Below, one piece after another: positions 1 to 12,100 of a stretch of DNA of 64,000 bases. Position numbers and translations under genes: made by a program. Numbering within the stretch: position 1 is the first letter of the stretch; each line of letters opens with the position of its first letter. Below the pieces are notes generated by a model. That model did not search any database and was not told the DNA's origin. It worked only from the letters and a program-made list of their open reading frames with translations. This DNA is from Siphonodentalium dalli (Eukaryota; Mollusca; Scaphopoda; Gadilida; Siphonodentaliidae), in assembly GCA_032622095.1 (NCBI GenBank), contig CP136063.1:184179956-184243955 (forward strand). The letters run 5' to 3'.

Positions 1-223
1 ATATTACCACAACAACAATATATCATATTTTCTTATTGTGGGGTAAACTTAAATGTTCATGGACATAATAACAAATGTTTTCTGTCAAACGAAACTTTTG
101 ATCACATTTCCGTACCACGAATACAGGCGAGGTTATTTCATGTTCACGCTCGTGACATTAATCGCAATCATTATAAATACTATTCAAATAACAATTTATC
201 GAATGTTGTGTTATTTTACTTAC

Positions 224-446
224 CCAACAACGTCTGTTTGTAGTCAGATGGTAGGAAATGGTCACGACAAACAACTGGTTTTCCTATCTGACTTTCGGGT
301 GTCCATATTTTGTTCGAATTCGGCAAATTCCTTTTCACCGCAAAAATCCATTTGTCCCTTAATTTCTGATCTTTCGGGAACCGATGTCCACCTTTGACGT
401 TTCCACAAAGCGGTACACAACAATTTGTGGGCATTGTTGTTCTCAC
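224..446 (-). CDS. THAP-type zinc finger, first coding exon (partial gene)
   Basis: The exon encodes a THAP domain, a C2CH zinc-binding, DNA-binding module found in animal transcription regulators and in some DNA transposases. Visible landmarks are the MPTNCCVPLC start, with Cys10 and Cys14 as first ligands, a conserved Trp33, and VVCRDHF, with Cys60 and His63 as the second ligand pair. The spacing fits C-x2-4-C-x35-50-C-x2-H. The frame starts at Met1 (446), but Met5 (434) gives the usual M-P-x-x-C start and may be the real one. Translation reaches a stop at 216, but a strong donor (TTGTTGG then GTAAGT, intron from 223) comes just before it, so the exon ends at 224 in phase 1. The terminal AVPTIF-type motif would be on the next exon, left of the window. 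Bases 1-223 are therefore probably intron. I cannot tell whether this is a host gene or a transposase exon. Confidence 0.8.
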
Positions 447-1149
447 AATTGTCCAAGCGATCGATAATTGTCACTCGTATTGTACTGATTTGTATGCGCT
501 AACAGTATTAACACAATGTAAACAAAGCCGACCCAGAAATCCTATAACCCGTCGAGAAGCAGCGCCGTCTATCGGGAGTTATCAGCGCGGTGCTTATTAC
601 CTAGGCCATAAATGTGTGTTTGGATAACAATTTATTTGAGACACAAACGTGCGTATATAAGTCGGCGCTTATCAAAATCGCTGCATGGGAATCGTGGTTC
701 CCACCCTTGTATAAACTGATCTCTTTAAATTCTTGTGACACCCTTGAGAATGCAACTTCGTGTTGATAAGTGAATATTGGTTCACCCAAACACGAGACAC
801 GCCGCAACAATCAATTAATCCTTTTATTGCTGAAATATACGGTGAAAATGATATACCGTTGGTGTAATGATTATACAGCAATGTGTAGAGCGATGACACT
901 AATATGTATGTAGTGACAATTCCTTCGTCCATAACTTTATGACTTAAAAGATCCAGTGTTCGATTTTACATCAAAATGGTCAACAGTTAAAGTTCCGCTT
1001 ATCAAGCAAATAAAAAAATACCTCAAATAACTATCATGTCTTTGAAAAAACAAACAAAAATGAGAACGCTCTTTATAAGTGAGCGAGGCTGTAGTTTGGA
1101 TGGGAACGATTGGAAATAATGGCTTTCTGAGAATTGGAATTATATAATA
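447..1149. other. Upstream of the THAP exon; no gene seen
   Basis: This would hold the THAP promoter and 5' UTR. Short reading frames here have no recognisable domain. It contains the left arms of two inverted repeats (603-640 and 656-676) whose partners lie near 2488-2511 and 2862-2907. Confidence 0.5.
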
Positions 1150-1810
1150 CTAGCAGGTTAGCCCGCCACCGGCGGCTTGTCCGAAACATGACATTTTTTT
1201 AATATATATTTTTAATTTTTAGCTCCACGCGTTTCAATAAGAAAAATTTGTACCCGGTAGCTCCACCCGTTTCCGAGATCTGGTCTGCGCATGCGCGAAG
1301 CTGGCGTCGCACGGGCTCGGCGATCCGATAAAATTTGTACCCGGCGCAAGATACATTCACATAGAAAATTTCAAGTCGATAGCTCCATCCGTTTCCGAGA
1401 TCTCGTCTGCGCATGCGCTGCACGGGCGTCGCATGGGCTCGGCGACCCGATAAAATTTGTACCCGGCGCAAGATACATTCACATAGCAAATTTCAAGTCG
1501 ATAGCTCCACCCGTTTCCGAGATCTCGTCTGCGCATGCGCTGCACAGGCGTCGCACGGGCTCGGCGACCCGATACAATTTGTACCCGGCGCAAGATACAT
1601 TCACATAGCAAATTTCAAGTCGATAGCTCCACCCGTTTCCGAGATCTCGTCTGCGCATGCGCTGCACGGGCGTCGCACGGGTTCGCCAATACGACAACGA
1701 CCACCGCCTGGTCAAACTACACACACGTACCAAGTTTCGTCCCGATCGGTCGAGAATGGTAGATTTGTATGAAGTACAACACACACACAAACATAAATAT
1801 ATAAGAGAGA
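1150..1810 (-). mobile_element. Non-autonomous Helitron with internal satellite
   Basis: Read on the minus strand, the element starts with TCTCTCTTATAT directly after an A (1811). It ends with a GC-rich hairpin (GCCGCCGG / GGCGGGC) followed by CTGCTAG and then T (1149). The A-to-T insertion site, TC start and hairpin plus CTAG end are the known hallmarks of Helitrons, the rolling-circle transposons. It has no Rep/helicase ORF and must depend on a partner in trans. Most of its interior is the 122-bp tandem repeat. Confidence 0.65.
1240..1690. repeat. 122-bp tandem repeat, about 3.7 copies
   Basis: The segment GATAAAATTTGTACCCGGCG recurs near 1328, 1450 and 1572 (one base differs in the last), a period of 122 bp, with a degenerate first copy at about 1240. 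Each unit also carries CGTTTCCGAGATCTCGTCTG and TGCGCATGCGC. The overlapping reading frames on both strands here are shadows of the repeat. Confidence 0.9.
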
Positions 1811-2522
1811 TATGTAAATTAGATAGATTGTATCAAAATATATAGGAGATATATGTAAATGATATACACACCATTACTGGTGTTTGTCAAAGTTTAGTGG
1901 GGTATATCAATACTCATTCACGATCTTCCGTATATCTCTCTGCAGATGCAAATAGCGTTGAATGGCAAACAGACGCTCTTTATAGAGATGCGTCAAAAAC
2001 AAACGCTCATTAAATAATCACTTGATTAACCCACGCCGTGCCTTTGCGGTGATTTGAGATTGGAGAACGGGTGCTCTGAGCTTTTCTAAACTGCGACCAC
2101 GGTCGTGTCGGTGTTATTTGACACTTACATAGGAAGTTTGAGCTCAATCTGTACACGCGTTTTGGATTCTATGAAGTACACACATACACACATACACACA
2201 TATATACGAAGTCTCAAAATATATAGTATAGATAGATAGAAGATAGAAGAAGAAGATAATCTGAGTAATGCGTGATATGGAGGCAGACAAGAAGGAAGAG
2301 GATAGTGATCTGGATAACAGGAGACAGATAAATAAAGAAGAAAAAGATGAGAAACAATAAAACGATAGTGGGACATCTGAGGTGGTGAGAAGATGTAAAA
2401 TCGGACAAGAATCTTTAAAGTCATAAAGATAGGGACAAATGAATGGTCACTTCATTTATCTCAGAGATCCACGATTGCCATCGTGTTTGATAAGCGCCGA
2501 CTGATATACACATCAGTTTATA
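1811..2522. other. No gene; Helitron-like 5' fragment and A/G-rich tract
   Basis: Around 2130-2235 the minus strand resembles the 5' part of the neighbouring Helitron (GTACTTCATA followed by alternating TGTGTA), so it is probably a diverged relative. 2225-2420 is purine-rich and low in complexity. I see no coding domain. Confidence 0.5.
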
Positions 2523-2678
2523 TAGAGGATCTCACATGAGTTTCTATTTTATACGGAATTTATCAACCGAGTTCACTAAATTCGATTTGAGCCGAGGTTT
2601 ACCGAGGCTCAAATAGAATTTAGAGGACGAGGTTGATAAATTACGTATAAAATAGGACGAGTGTGAGATACCTTTTAT
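2523..2678. repeat. Long imperfect hairpin (~155 bp), MITE-like
   Basis: The two halves are reverse complements with a few mismatches. GATCTCACATGAGTTTCTAT on the left answers ATAGGACGAGTGTGAGAT on the right, around the near-perfect centre GAGCCGAGGTTTACCGAGGC. It is either a small foldback transposon or a cruciform-forming relic. Confidence 0.75.
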
Positions 2679-3114
2679 CACATGATCAAATAAACCAGAA
2701 GCAACGCGAAATATTCATCGAAAACAACAATCATAAACTACAGCGATCGCAAGTTATTTGAAGAACGCCGTGACGTCATCGCACGCGCTGATATTAAACG
2801 TGTCTATTATATATATACCGATAATTATGAAACTGCTTTTATGGCCAAATTATGTGATAAAATCGGTTCTCAAATAAATTGTTATCAAAACACAGATTTA
2901 TGGCCGCTGATATTAGCGGATTAAGTGTGATGTAATTTATACAGGTACTTCACAAGTTGGTTTTATATCGCCATTCGATATGAAAGGAGCACATTTAAAC
3001 AGATAAGTTTCATTTTCGTCGGACACGCGCGCCGACAAAGCCGGAGGTTATAGAAGGGCGAATTGATTGTCGCCGCTTTCGGCTGTCTGGAAGTTAATTA
3101 TTCCCAAACACATG
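2679..3114. other. No gene seen
   Basis: AT-rich DNA holding the right outer arm of the inverted repeat (2862-2907). No coding domain, RNA gene or defined regulatory element was recognised. Confidence 0.4.
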
Positions 3115-4718
3115 CAGTCAGATGCTCGTAGCCTGTTTATATATAACCATGGGTATATTCGAGAAATACACAACGAAAACACACTCCACAGTTCGGATCG
3201 ATAAGCCTTGTCCTGTGTTTTTTTATGTTGCGTTTTTTGACAATCGGTCTTCCGTATCATTTCTACTACACAATTATAGTCTCACTTGCAGCACGACGTT
3301 ATCGTGTGATCACCACGGAAGCGTTTTCATTCAGAGTATGGTCAATATATTGCCGCCGGTGAAGTGTATTTTCGGATAAAAAGCAGAAACTAAGTTGCGA
3401 GGGGAACCGCTAGTTGAGTCTGGAAAATTTGGCACTCGGGACTTGGCTAAAGGGTTTTCGTTGGTACTAGACGGTAGCCTATTATAAATGGACCAGTAGT
3501 CTTGTGGCCACTGGTCATGCAAGGGGGGGGGGGGGTGAAAAGGATGGTTCGGCCCAGTATGAGATAATAAAAATCCTAACATCTAGTGGTATAACGCCAG
3601 ACAAATTTACACCCCAATTTATTTTTTCTTAAATTAATTAGAAAGTAACTACTGGCAAGGACACAGAACACACGGGTCGGCCTATGGTTAGACCGATGTG
3701 AGAACATTTTGAAAATATGAAAATGAAAATTTGACAATCCTAGCATCTAGACTGGCCTCAAACTTTCCAATTCGGGGAAATTATTAACCTGACACTCACC
3801 CTTAGGTTTGAAAATTGCCAACTGATGGCCATTTCAGTGCATAATTTTGCCAATGAAATGGAAATATGCAACTGTTGGTCTAAAAACAACAAATTCGTCA
3901 CTAAGAAATTGTTGGATAATCAAACTACGAGAACAATTTCAACCTAATTTTGGTGTGAATTTTTTAATTAATGTTGCATTAGATTTGACTACAGTTTGGG
4001 GGGGGGTAAGACCCCTGCATAACCACCCCGTCGACACGTCCCTGCTTGGCACCCCATGATAAGAGCGCGGTCTTGCATTCACTGAAGACAAGAAATCATC
4101 GATACTAAATAATGTTGGGTGGCACCCGGTGAGGAGTCAGAGAGCTACAAGCCTACAACCCCACCATGTCGGGGAGGGATAGTCACCCCCCATCGGTGAG
4201 ATCTGCAATGGTCAACCCGGTACGGTAGCTAAAGCCCGGCCCACCTGTCGGGGAATCGTATAGCCCCTGCGTCGGGGATATATTGGAGACCAAAGACATC
4301 CCAATAAATCCAAATTGGATGCAATCGCATATAGTATATATATGGTATCGTTCTGTTTGCCTCTATATAATCATATAAATACTTTTTCTAAAAACCCTTA
4401 AACCAACTCAACGTGCGAGTTCCCTGCTCTCCTGTTGCGAAAATTCTAGTATAAAAAGTGCGTCTATTTCAGAAAAGTTCAAACAGTAATTATGACCAGA
4501 CAAGACAAAGTAACCGCTAATCTCATTACCAATCTAACAACACCAGTCGAACATGATTACCTTTCAAAGCAATAACACCGGGCACTAGGTTACGGACAAC
4601 CACAGACACACACACCATGGATAAATACACGGTCAACAGAACGGCGTTGTTGTTTTTGTAGGGTTATATCTGGCATATACCCATGGTTATATATAAACGG
4701 GCTACGAGCATCTGACTG
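3115..4718. mobile_element. 1.6-kb element with ~46-bp terminal inverted repeats
   Basis: The left end at 3115-3160 begins CAGTCAGATGCTCGTAGC. Its reverse complement occupies 4672-4718. Both ends are followed outward by ATG, a possible 3-bp target duplication. The interior (C/G runs at 3520 and 4000, a GC-rich patch at 4110-4310) has no transposase frame I recognise, so this would be a non-autonomous DNA transposon of unassigned superfamily. Confidence 0.6.
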
Positions 4719-4751
4719 ATGGTAGTCATTTATGATATATCAACATGTCTA

Positions 4752-5201
4752 GGTTACACTGGTGTAAATGTTTCCATAGGCCTCAGTGCTAACGTTTTAG
4801 CGCATAGTGTTGGCAATATAAATGTTGGGTCCAAAATGTTCTTTAAATCTGAAAAATTGACATTTTGGGAAACTTTTTACACAAAAAAATCATGTCTGTC
4901 CAGCAGGGAATTCGCCTTTAAATCTTATGTTTTCGTAACTAGTGTCAGAATCGCATAAAAAAATACAGTCATATTTTAGACCACACCAAAAAATTCAAAC
5001 TCCACTACAAAGGGTTAATTCCTGTGCCAATGGTTATTTTACCTATGGGACATCATAGGGAAGAGGTGTGATGATTTTTTTATGTGAAAAGCACACAAGG
5101 CTATTGACCAATCAGGGCCCAGTGTCTATTTTATTCTCTCCTATATATTCCTCCCACATCCGCCAGATGTCGCTCGGAACCTTATTTACACCAGTGTAAC
5201 C
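4752..5201 (+). mobile_element. Left terminal MITE copy of the array
   Basis: The element has inverted ends GGTTACACTGGTGTAAAT / ATTTACACCAGTGTAACC. This first copy shares diagnostic variants with the last copy and not with the nine internal ones: ACTTTTTACAC rather than ACTTTTGACAC, AGACCACACC rather than AGATCACACC, CCTGTGCC rather than CCTGAGCC, and GATTTTTTTATG rather than GATTTTGTTATG. The left flank ends TCTA. Confidence 0.9.
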
Positions 5202-6103
5202 TAAAGCGATAGCCCGCTTTTTCGCGGAATAATTGTAACTCCCTACATTTCTTCAGAATTGCCCATCAATGGAAAAAATGTGTTCAAAAACAATATCACT
5301 TCTGTGGTTCTTTATTTATCACACACAATTTAACCCCACCCCCTTTAACAAATTATTCATCAAAAAAGCACAATTTTCCACCACCAGTCATGTTCAAGCC
5401 CCATTTTCACTCAGTTTTAGGGGTCTGGTGTTGCAAACTTGGATCAGCTATGGAAGACTGTACAATATTCTTTCCATGAGAGAACTTCTGGTGATGTGAG
5501 GTCATTGAGTCCAGATCTGATCAGCTGAGCATCAAGCGCATGACTTTATCAGCACATTGAAGAATAAAATATGACATTTTCAGGTCTGCAAGGGTGATCC
5601 AAGATAACTGGATGTGGGTGTATATTGAATTAGTTGAATAAAGATATGCTCTCTTTGAATTGCTGAATCATTTTCTTAAATGTGTCCAAGTTTTAGTGCT
5701 ATTAACCTTCAAATGACCATACCCACCAATGGAAATGACACACTTTTATGATATATATCTGTATATCACTGGCTATAAAATCCAAAATACTTGTTAGATT
5801 AGGTTCTTATAACAATTGATATATGTGTCGTTGACATGCTCATGTTATGGGTCATTTGCATTATCATGTGACTATTACCACCTTGAAAAAAATTGAAAAT
5901 ACCTTGAAAAATTGGCATTTTTTATGAAAAATCTTACTATTTTTTTGGCTGATGTAAGTGAAATAAGACATCAGCAGCAAGAATAGCCACACCAAGCATG
6001 AGGTATTCATTGGACTGAAAGACCAGGCTCTGTAAAATGCATTAAAATGCTTTAAAGTGACTCCCAGGAATCAAAAATGATAAAAAGCTATATTTTCCCT
6101 TTA
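5202..6103 (+). repeat. Basic ~900-bp satellite unit (first copy)
   Basis: This is the first of fourteen U copies; the others lie between the listed MITE copies up to 21869. The unit begins TAAAGCGATAGCCCGC and ends TATTTTCCCTTTA. Two adjacent units join as CCCTTTAAAGCG. It has no start-to-stop frame longer than 76 residues, no recognised domain and no RNA-gene signature. Confidence 0.85.
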
Positions 6104-9100
6104 GGTTACACTGGTGTAAATGTTTTCCATAGGCCTCAGTGCTAACGTTTTAGCGCATAGTGTTGGCAATATAAATGTTGGGTCCAAAATTTTCTTTAAA
6201 TCTGAAAAATTGACATTTTGGGAAACTTTTGACACAAACAAATCATGTCTGTCTAGCAGGGAATTCGCCTTTAAATCTTATGTTTTCGTAACTAGTGTCA
6301 GAATCGCATAAAAAAATACAGTCATATTTTAGATCACACCAAAAAATTCAAACTCCACTACAAAGGGTTAATTCCTGAGCCAATGGTTATTTTACCTATG
6401 GAAAATCATAGGGAAGAGGTGTGATGATTTTGTTATGTGAAAAGCACACAAGGCTATTGACCAATCAGGGCCCAGTGTCTATTTTATTCTCTCCTATATA
6501 TTCCTCCCGCATCCGCCAGATGTCGCTCGGAACCTTATTTACACCAGTGTAACCTAAAGCGATAGCCCGCTTTTTCGCGGAATAATTGTAACTCCCTACA
6601 TTTCTTCAGAATTGCCCATCAATGGAAAAAATGTGTTCAAAAACAATATCACTTCTGTGGTTCTTTATTTATCACACACAATTTAACCCCACCCCTTTAA
6701 CAAATTATTCATCAAAAAAGCACAATTTTCCACCACCAGTCATGTTCAAGCCCCATTTTCACTCAGTTTTAGGGGTCTGGTGTTGCAAACTTGGATCAAC
6801 TATGGAAGAATGTACAATATTCTTTCCATGAGAGAACTTCTGGTGATGTGAGGTCATTGAGTCCAGATCTGATCAGCTGAGCATCAAGCGCATGACTTTA
6901 TCAGCACATTGAAGAATAAAATATGACATTTTCAGGTCTGCAAGGGTGATCCAAGATAACTGGATGTGGGTGTATATTGAATTAGTTGAATAAAGATATG
7001 CTCTCTTTGAATTGCTGAATCATTTTCTTAAATGTGTCCAAGTTTTAGTGCTATTAACCTTCAAATGACCATACCCACCAATGGAAATGACACACTTTTA
7101 TGATATATATCTGTATATCACTGGCTATAAAATCCAAAATACTTGTTAGATTAGGTTCTTATAACAATTGATATATGTGTCGTTGACATGCTCATGTTAT
7201 GGGTCATTTGCATTATCATGTGAATATTACGACCTTGAAAAAAATTGAAAATACCTTGAAAAATTGGCATTTTTTATGAAAAATCTTACTATTTGTTTGG
7301 CTGATGTAAGTGAAATAAGACATCAGCAGCAAGAATAGCCACACCAAGCATGAGGTATTCATTGGACTGAAAGACCAGGCTCTGTAAAATGCATTAAAAT
7401 GCTTTAAAGTGACTCCCAGGAATCAAAAATGATAAAAAGCTATATTTTCCCTTTAGGTTACACTGGTGTAAATGTTTTCCATAGGCCTCAGTGCTAACGT
7501 TTTAGCGCATAGTGTTGGCAATATAAATGTTGGGTCCAAAATTTTCTTTAAATCTGAAAAATTGACATTTTGGGAAACTTTTGACACAAACAAATCATGT
7601 CTGTCTAGCAGGGAATTCGCCTTTAAATCTTATGTTTTCGTAACTAGTGTCAGAATCGCATAAAAAAATACAGTCATATTTTAGATCACACCAAAAAATT
7701 CAAACTCCACTACAAAGGGTTAATTCCTGAGCCAATGGTTATTTTACCTATGGAAAATCATAGGGAAGAGGTGTGATGATTTTGTTATGTGAAAAGCACA
7801 CAAGGCTATTGACCAATCAGGGCCCAGTGTCTATTTTATTCTCTCCTATATATTCCTCCCGCATCCGCCAGATGTCGCTCGGAACCTTATTTACACCAGT
7901 GTAACCTAAAGCGATAGCCCGCTTTTTCGCGGAATAATTGTAACTCCCTACATTTCTTCAGAATTGCCCATCAATGGAAAAAATGTGTTCAAAAACAATA
8001 TCACTTCTGTGGTTCTTTATTTATCACAAACAATTTAACCCCACCCCTTTAACAAATTATTCATCAAAAAAGCACAATTTTCCACCACCAGTCATGTTCA
8101 AGCCCCATTTTCACTCAGTTTTAGGGGTCTGGTGTTGCAAACTTGGATAAATTATGGAAGACTGTACAATATTCTTTCCATGAGAGAACTTCTGGTGATG
8201 TGAGGTCATTGAGTCCAGATCTGATCAGCTGAGCATCAAGCGCATGACTTTATCAGCACATTGAAGAATAAAATATGACATTTTCAGGTCTGCAAGGGTG
8301 ATCCAAGATAACTGGATGTGGGTGTATATTGAATTAGTTGAATAAAGATATGCTCTCTTTGAATTGCTGAATCATTTTCTTAAATGTGTCCAAGTTTTAG
8401 TGCTATTAACCTTCAAATGACCATACCCACCAATGGAAATGACACACTTTTATGATATATATCTGTATATCACTGGCTATAAAATCCAAAATACTTGTTA
8501 GATTAGGTTCTTATAACAATTGATATATGTGTCGTTGACATGCTCATGTTATGGGTCATTTGCATTATCATGTGACTATTACCACCTTGAAAAAAATTGA
8601 AAATACCTTGAAAAATTGGCATTTTTTATGAAAAATCTTACTATTTTTTTGGCTGATGTAAGTGAAATAAGACATCAGCAGCAAGAATAGCCACACCAAG
8701 CATGAGGTATTCATTGGACTGAAAGACCAGGCTCTGTAAAATGCATTAAAATGCTTTAAAGTGACTCCCAGGAATCAAAAATGATAAAAAGCTATATTTT
8801 CCCTTTAGGTTACACTGGTGTAAATGTTTTTCATAGGCCTCAGTGCTAACGTTTTAGCGCATAGTGTTGGCAATATAAATGTTGGGTCCAAAATTTTCTT
8901 TAAATCTGAAAAATTGACATTTTGGGAAACTTTTGACACAAACAAATCATGTCTGTCTAGCAGGGAATTCGCCTTTAAATCTTATGTTTTCGTAACTAGT
9001 GTCAGAATCGCATAAAAAAATACAGTCATATTTTAGATCACACCAAAAAATTCAAACTCCACTACAAAGGGTTAATTCCTGAGCCAATGGTTATTTTACC

Positions 9101-12100
9101 TATGGAAAATCATAGGGAAGAGGTGTGATGATTTTGTTATGTGAAAAGCACACAAGGCTATTGACCAATCAGGGCCCAGTGTCTATTTTATTCTCTCCTA
9201 TATATTCCTCCCGCATCCGCCAGATGTCGCTCGGAACCTTATTTACACCAGTGTAACCTAAAGCGATAGCCCGCTTTTTCGCGGAATAATTGTAACTCCC
9301 TACATTTCTTCAGAATTGCCCATCAATGGAAAAAATGTGTTCAAAAACAATATCACTTCTGTGGTTCTTTATTTATCACACACAATTTAACCCCACCCCT
9401 TTAACAAATTATTCATCAAAAAAGCACAATTTTCCACCACCAGTCATGTTCAAGCCCCATTTTCACTCAGTTTTAGGGGTCTGGTGTTGCAAACTTGGAT
9501 CAACTATGGAAGAATGTACAATATTCTTTCCATGAGAGAACTTCTGGTGATGTGAGGTCATTGAGTCCAGATCTGATCAGCTGAGCATCAAGCGCATGAC
9601 TTTATCAGCACATTGAAGAATAAAATATGACATTTTCAGGTCTGCAAGGGTGATCCAAGATAACTGGATGTGGGTGTATATTGAATTAGTTGAATAAAGA
9701 TATGCTCTCTTTGAATTGCTGAATCATTTTCTTAAATGTGTCCAAGTTTTAGTGCTATTAACCTTCAAATGACCATACCCACCAATGGAAATGACACACT
9801 TTTATGATATATATCTGTATATCACTGGCTATAAAATCCAAAATACTTGTTAGATTAGGTTCTTATAACAATTGATATATGTGTCGTTGACATGCTCATG
9901 TTATGGGTCATTTGCATTATCATGTGAATATTACGACCTTGAAAAAAATTGAAAATACCTTGAAAAATTGGCATTTTTTATGAAAAATCTTACTATTTGT
10001 TTGGCTGATGTAAGTGAAATAAGACATCAGCAGCAAGAATAGCCACACCAAGCATGAGGTATTCATTGGACTGAAAGACCAGGCTCTGTAAAATGCATTA
10101 AAATGCTTTAAAGTGACTCCCAGGAATCAAAAATGATAAAAAGCTATATTTTCCCTTTAGGTTACACTGGTGTAAATGTTTTCCATAGGCCTCAGTGCTA
10201 ACGTTTTAGCGCATAGTGTTGGCAATATAAATGTTGGGTCCAAAATTTTCTTTAAATCTGAAAAATTGACATTTTGGGAAACTTTTGACACAAACAAATC
10301 ATGTCTGTCTAGCAGGGAATTCGCCTTTAAATCTTATGTTTTCGTAACTAGTGTCAGAATCGCATAAAAAAATACAGTCATATTTTAGATCACACCAAAA
10401 AATTCAAACTCCACTACAAAGGGTTAATTCCTGAGCCAATGGTTATTTTACCTATGGAAAATCATAGGGAAGAGGTGTGATGATTTTGTTATGTGAAAAG
10501 CACACAAGGCTATTGACCAATCAGGGCCCAGTGTCTATTTTATTCTCTCCTATATATTCCTCCCGCATCCGCCAGATGTCGCTCGGAACCTTATTTACAC
10601 CAGTGTAACCTAAAGCGATAGCCCGCTTTTTCGCGGAATAATTGTAACTCCCTACATTTCTTCAGAATTGCCCATCAATGGAAAAAATGTGTTCAAAAAC
10701 AATATCACTTCTGTGGTTCTTTATTTATCACACACAATTTAACCCCACCCCTTTAACAAATTATTCATCAAAAAAGCACAATTTTCCACCACCAGTCATG
10801 TTCAAGCCCCATTTTCACTCAGTTTTAGGGGTCTGGTGTTGCAAACTTGGATCAACTATGGAAGAATGTACAATATTCTTTCCATGAGAGAACTTCTGGT
10901 GATGTGAGGTCATTGAGTCCAGATCTGATCAGCTGAGCATCAAGCGCATGACTTTATCAGCACATTGAAGAATAAAATATGACATTTTCAGGTCTGCAAG
11001 GGTGATCCAAGATAACTGGATGTGGGTGTATATTGAATTAGTTGAATAAAGATATGCTCTCTTTGAATTGCTGAATCATTTTCTTAAATGTGTCCAAGTT
11101 GTAGTGCTATTAACCTTTAAATGACCATACCCACCAATGGAAATGACACACTTTTATGATATATATCTGTATATCACTGGCTATAAAATCCAAAATACTT
11201 GTTAGATTAGGTTCTTATAACAATTGATATATGTGTCGTTGACATGCTCATGGTATGGGTCATTTGCATTATCATGTGAATATTACGACCTTGAAAAAAA
11301 TTGAAAATACCTTGAAAAATTGGCATTTTTTATGAAAAATCTTACTATTTTTTTGGCTGATGTAAGTGAAATAAGACATCAGCAGCAAGAATAGCCACAC
11401 CAAGCATGAGGTATTCATTGGACTGAAAGACCAGGCTCTGTAAAATGCATTAAAATGCTTTAAAGTGACTCCCAGGAATCAAAAATGATAAAAAGCTATA
11501 TTTTCCCTTTAGGTTACACTGGTGTAAATGTTTTCCATAGGCCTCAGTGCTAACGTTTTAGCGCATAGTGTTGGCAATATAAATGTTGGGTCCAAAATTT
11601 TCTTTAAATCTGAAAAATTGACATTTTGGGAAACTTTTGACACAAACAAATCATGTCTGTCTAGCAGGGAATTCGCCTTTAAATCTTATGTTTTCGTAAC
11701 TAGTGTCAGAATCGCATAAAAAAATACAGTCATATTTTAGATCACACCAAAAAATTCAAACTCCACTACAAAGGGTTAATTCCTGAGCCAATGGTTATTT
11801 TACCTATGGAAAATCATAGGGAAGAGGTGTGATGATTTTGTTATGTGAAAAGCACACAAGGCTATTGACCAATCAGGGCCCAGTGTCTATTTTATTCTCT
11901 CCTATATATTCCTCCCGCATCCGCCAGATGTCGCTCGGAACCTTATTTACACCAGTGTAACCTAAAGCGATAGCCCGCTTTTTCGCGGAATAATTGTAAC
12001 TCCCTACATTTCTTCAGAATTGCCCATCAATGGAAAAAATGTGTTCAAAAACAATATCACTTCTGTGGTTCTTTATTTATCACACACAATTTAACCCCAC

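Larger units (their letters stand above)
603..2907. repeat. Nested inverted-repeat pair, possible element ends
   Basis: The outer arms are 603-640 and 2862-2907; they share GGCCATAAAT and GATAACAATTTATTTGAG in opposite orientation. The inner arms are 656-676 and 2488-2511, sharing GTCGGCGCTTATCAAA. The outer-outer and inner-inner pairing suggests one ~2.3-kb palindromic element later filled by the Helitron at 1150-1810. I could not define clean termini or a target duplication, so this may also be two separate repeat pairs. Confidence 0.45.

Noticed and set aside
4110-4310. GC-rich patch as a structural RNA or rRNA fragment
   Set aside because: No match to any rRNA, tRNA or ribozyme core that I can recognise; it lies inside a transposon-like element.
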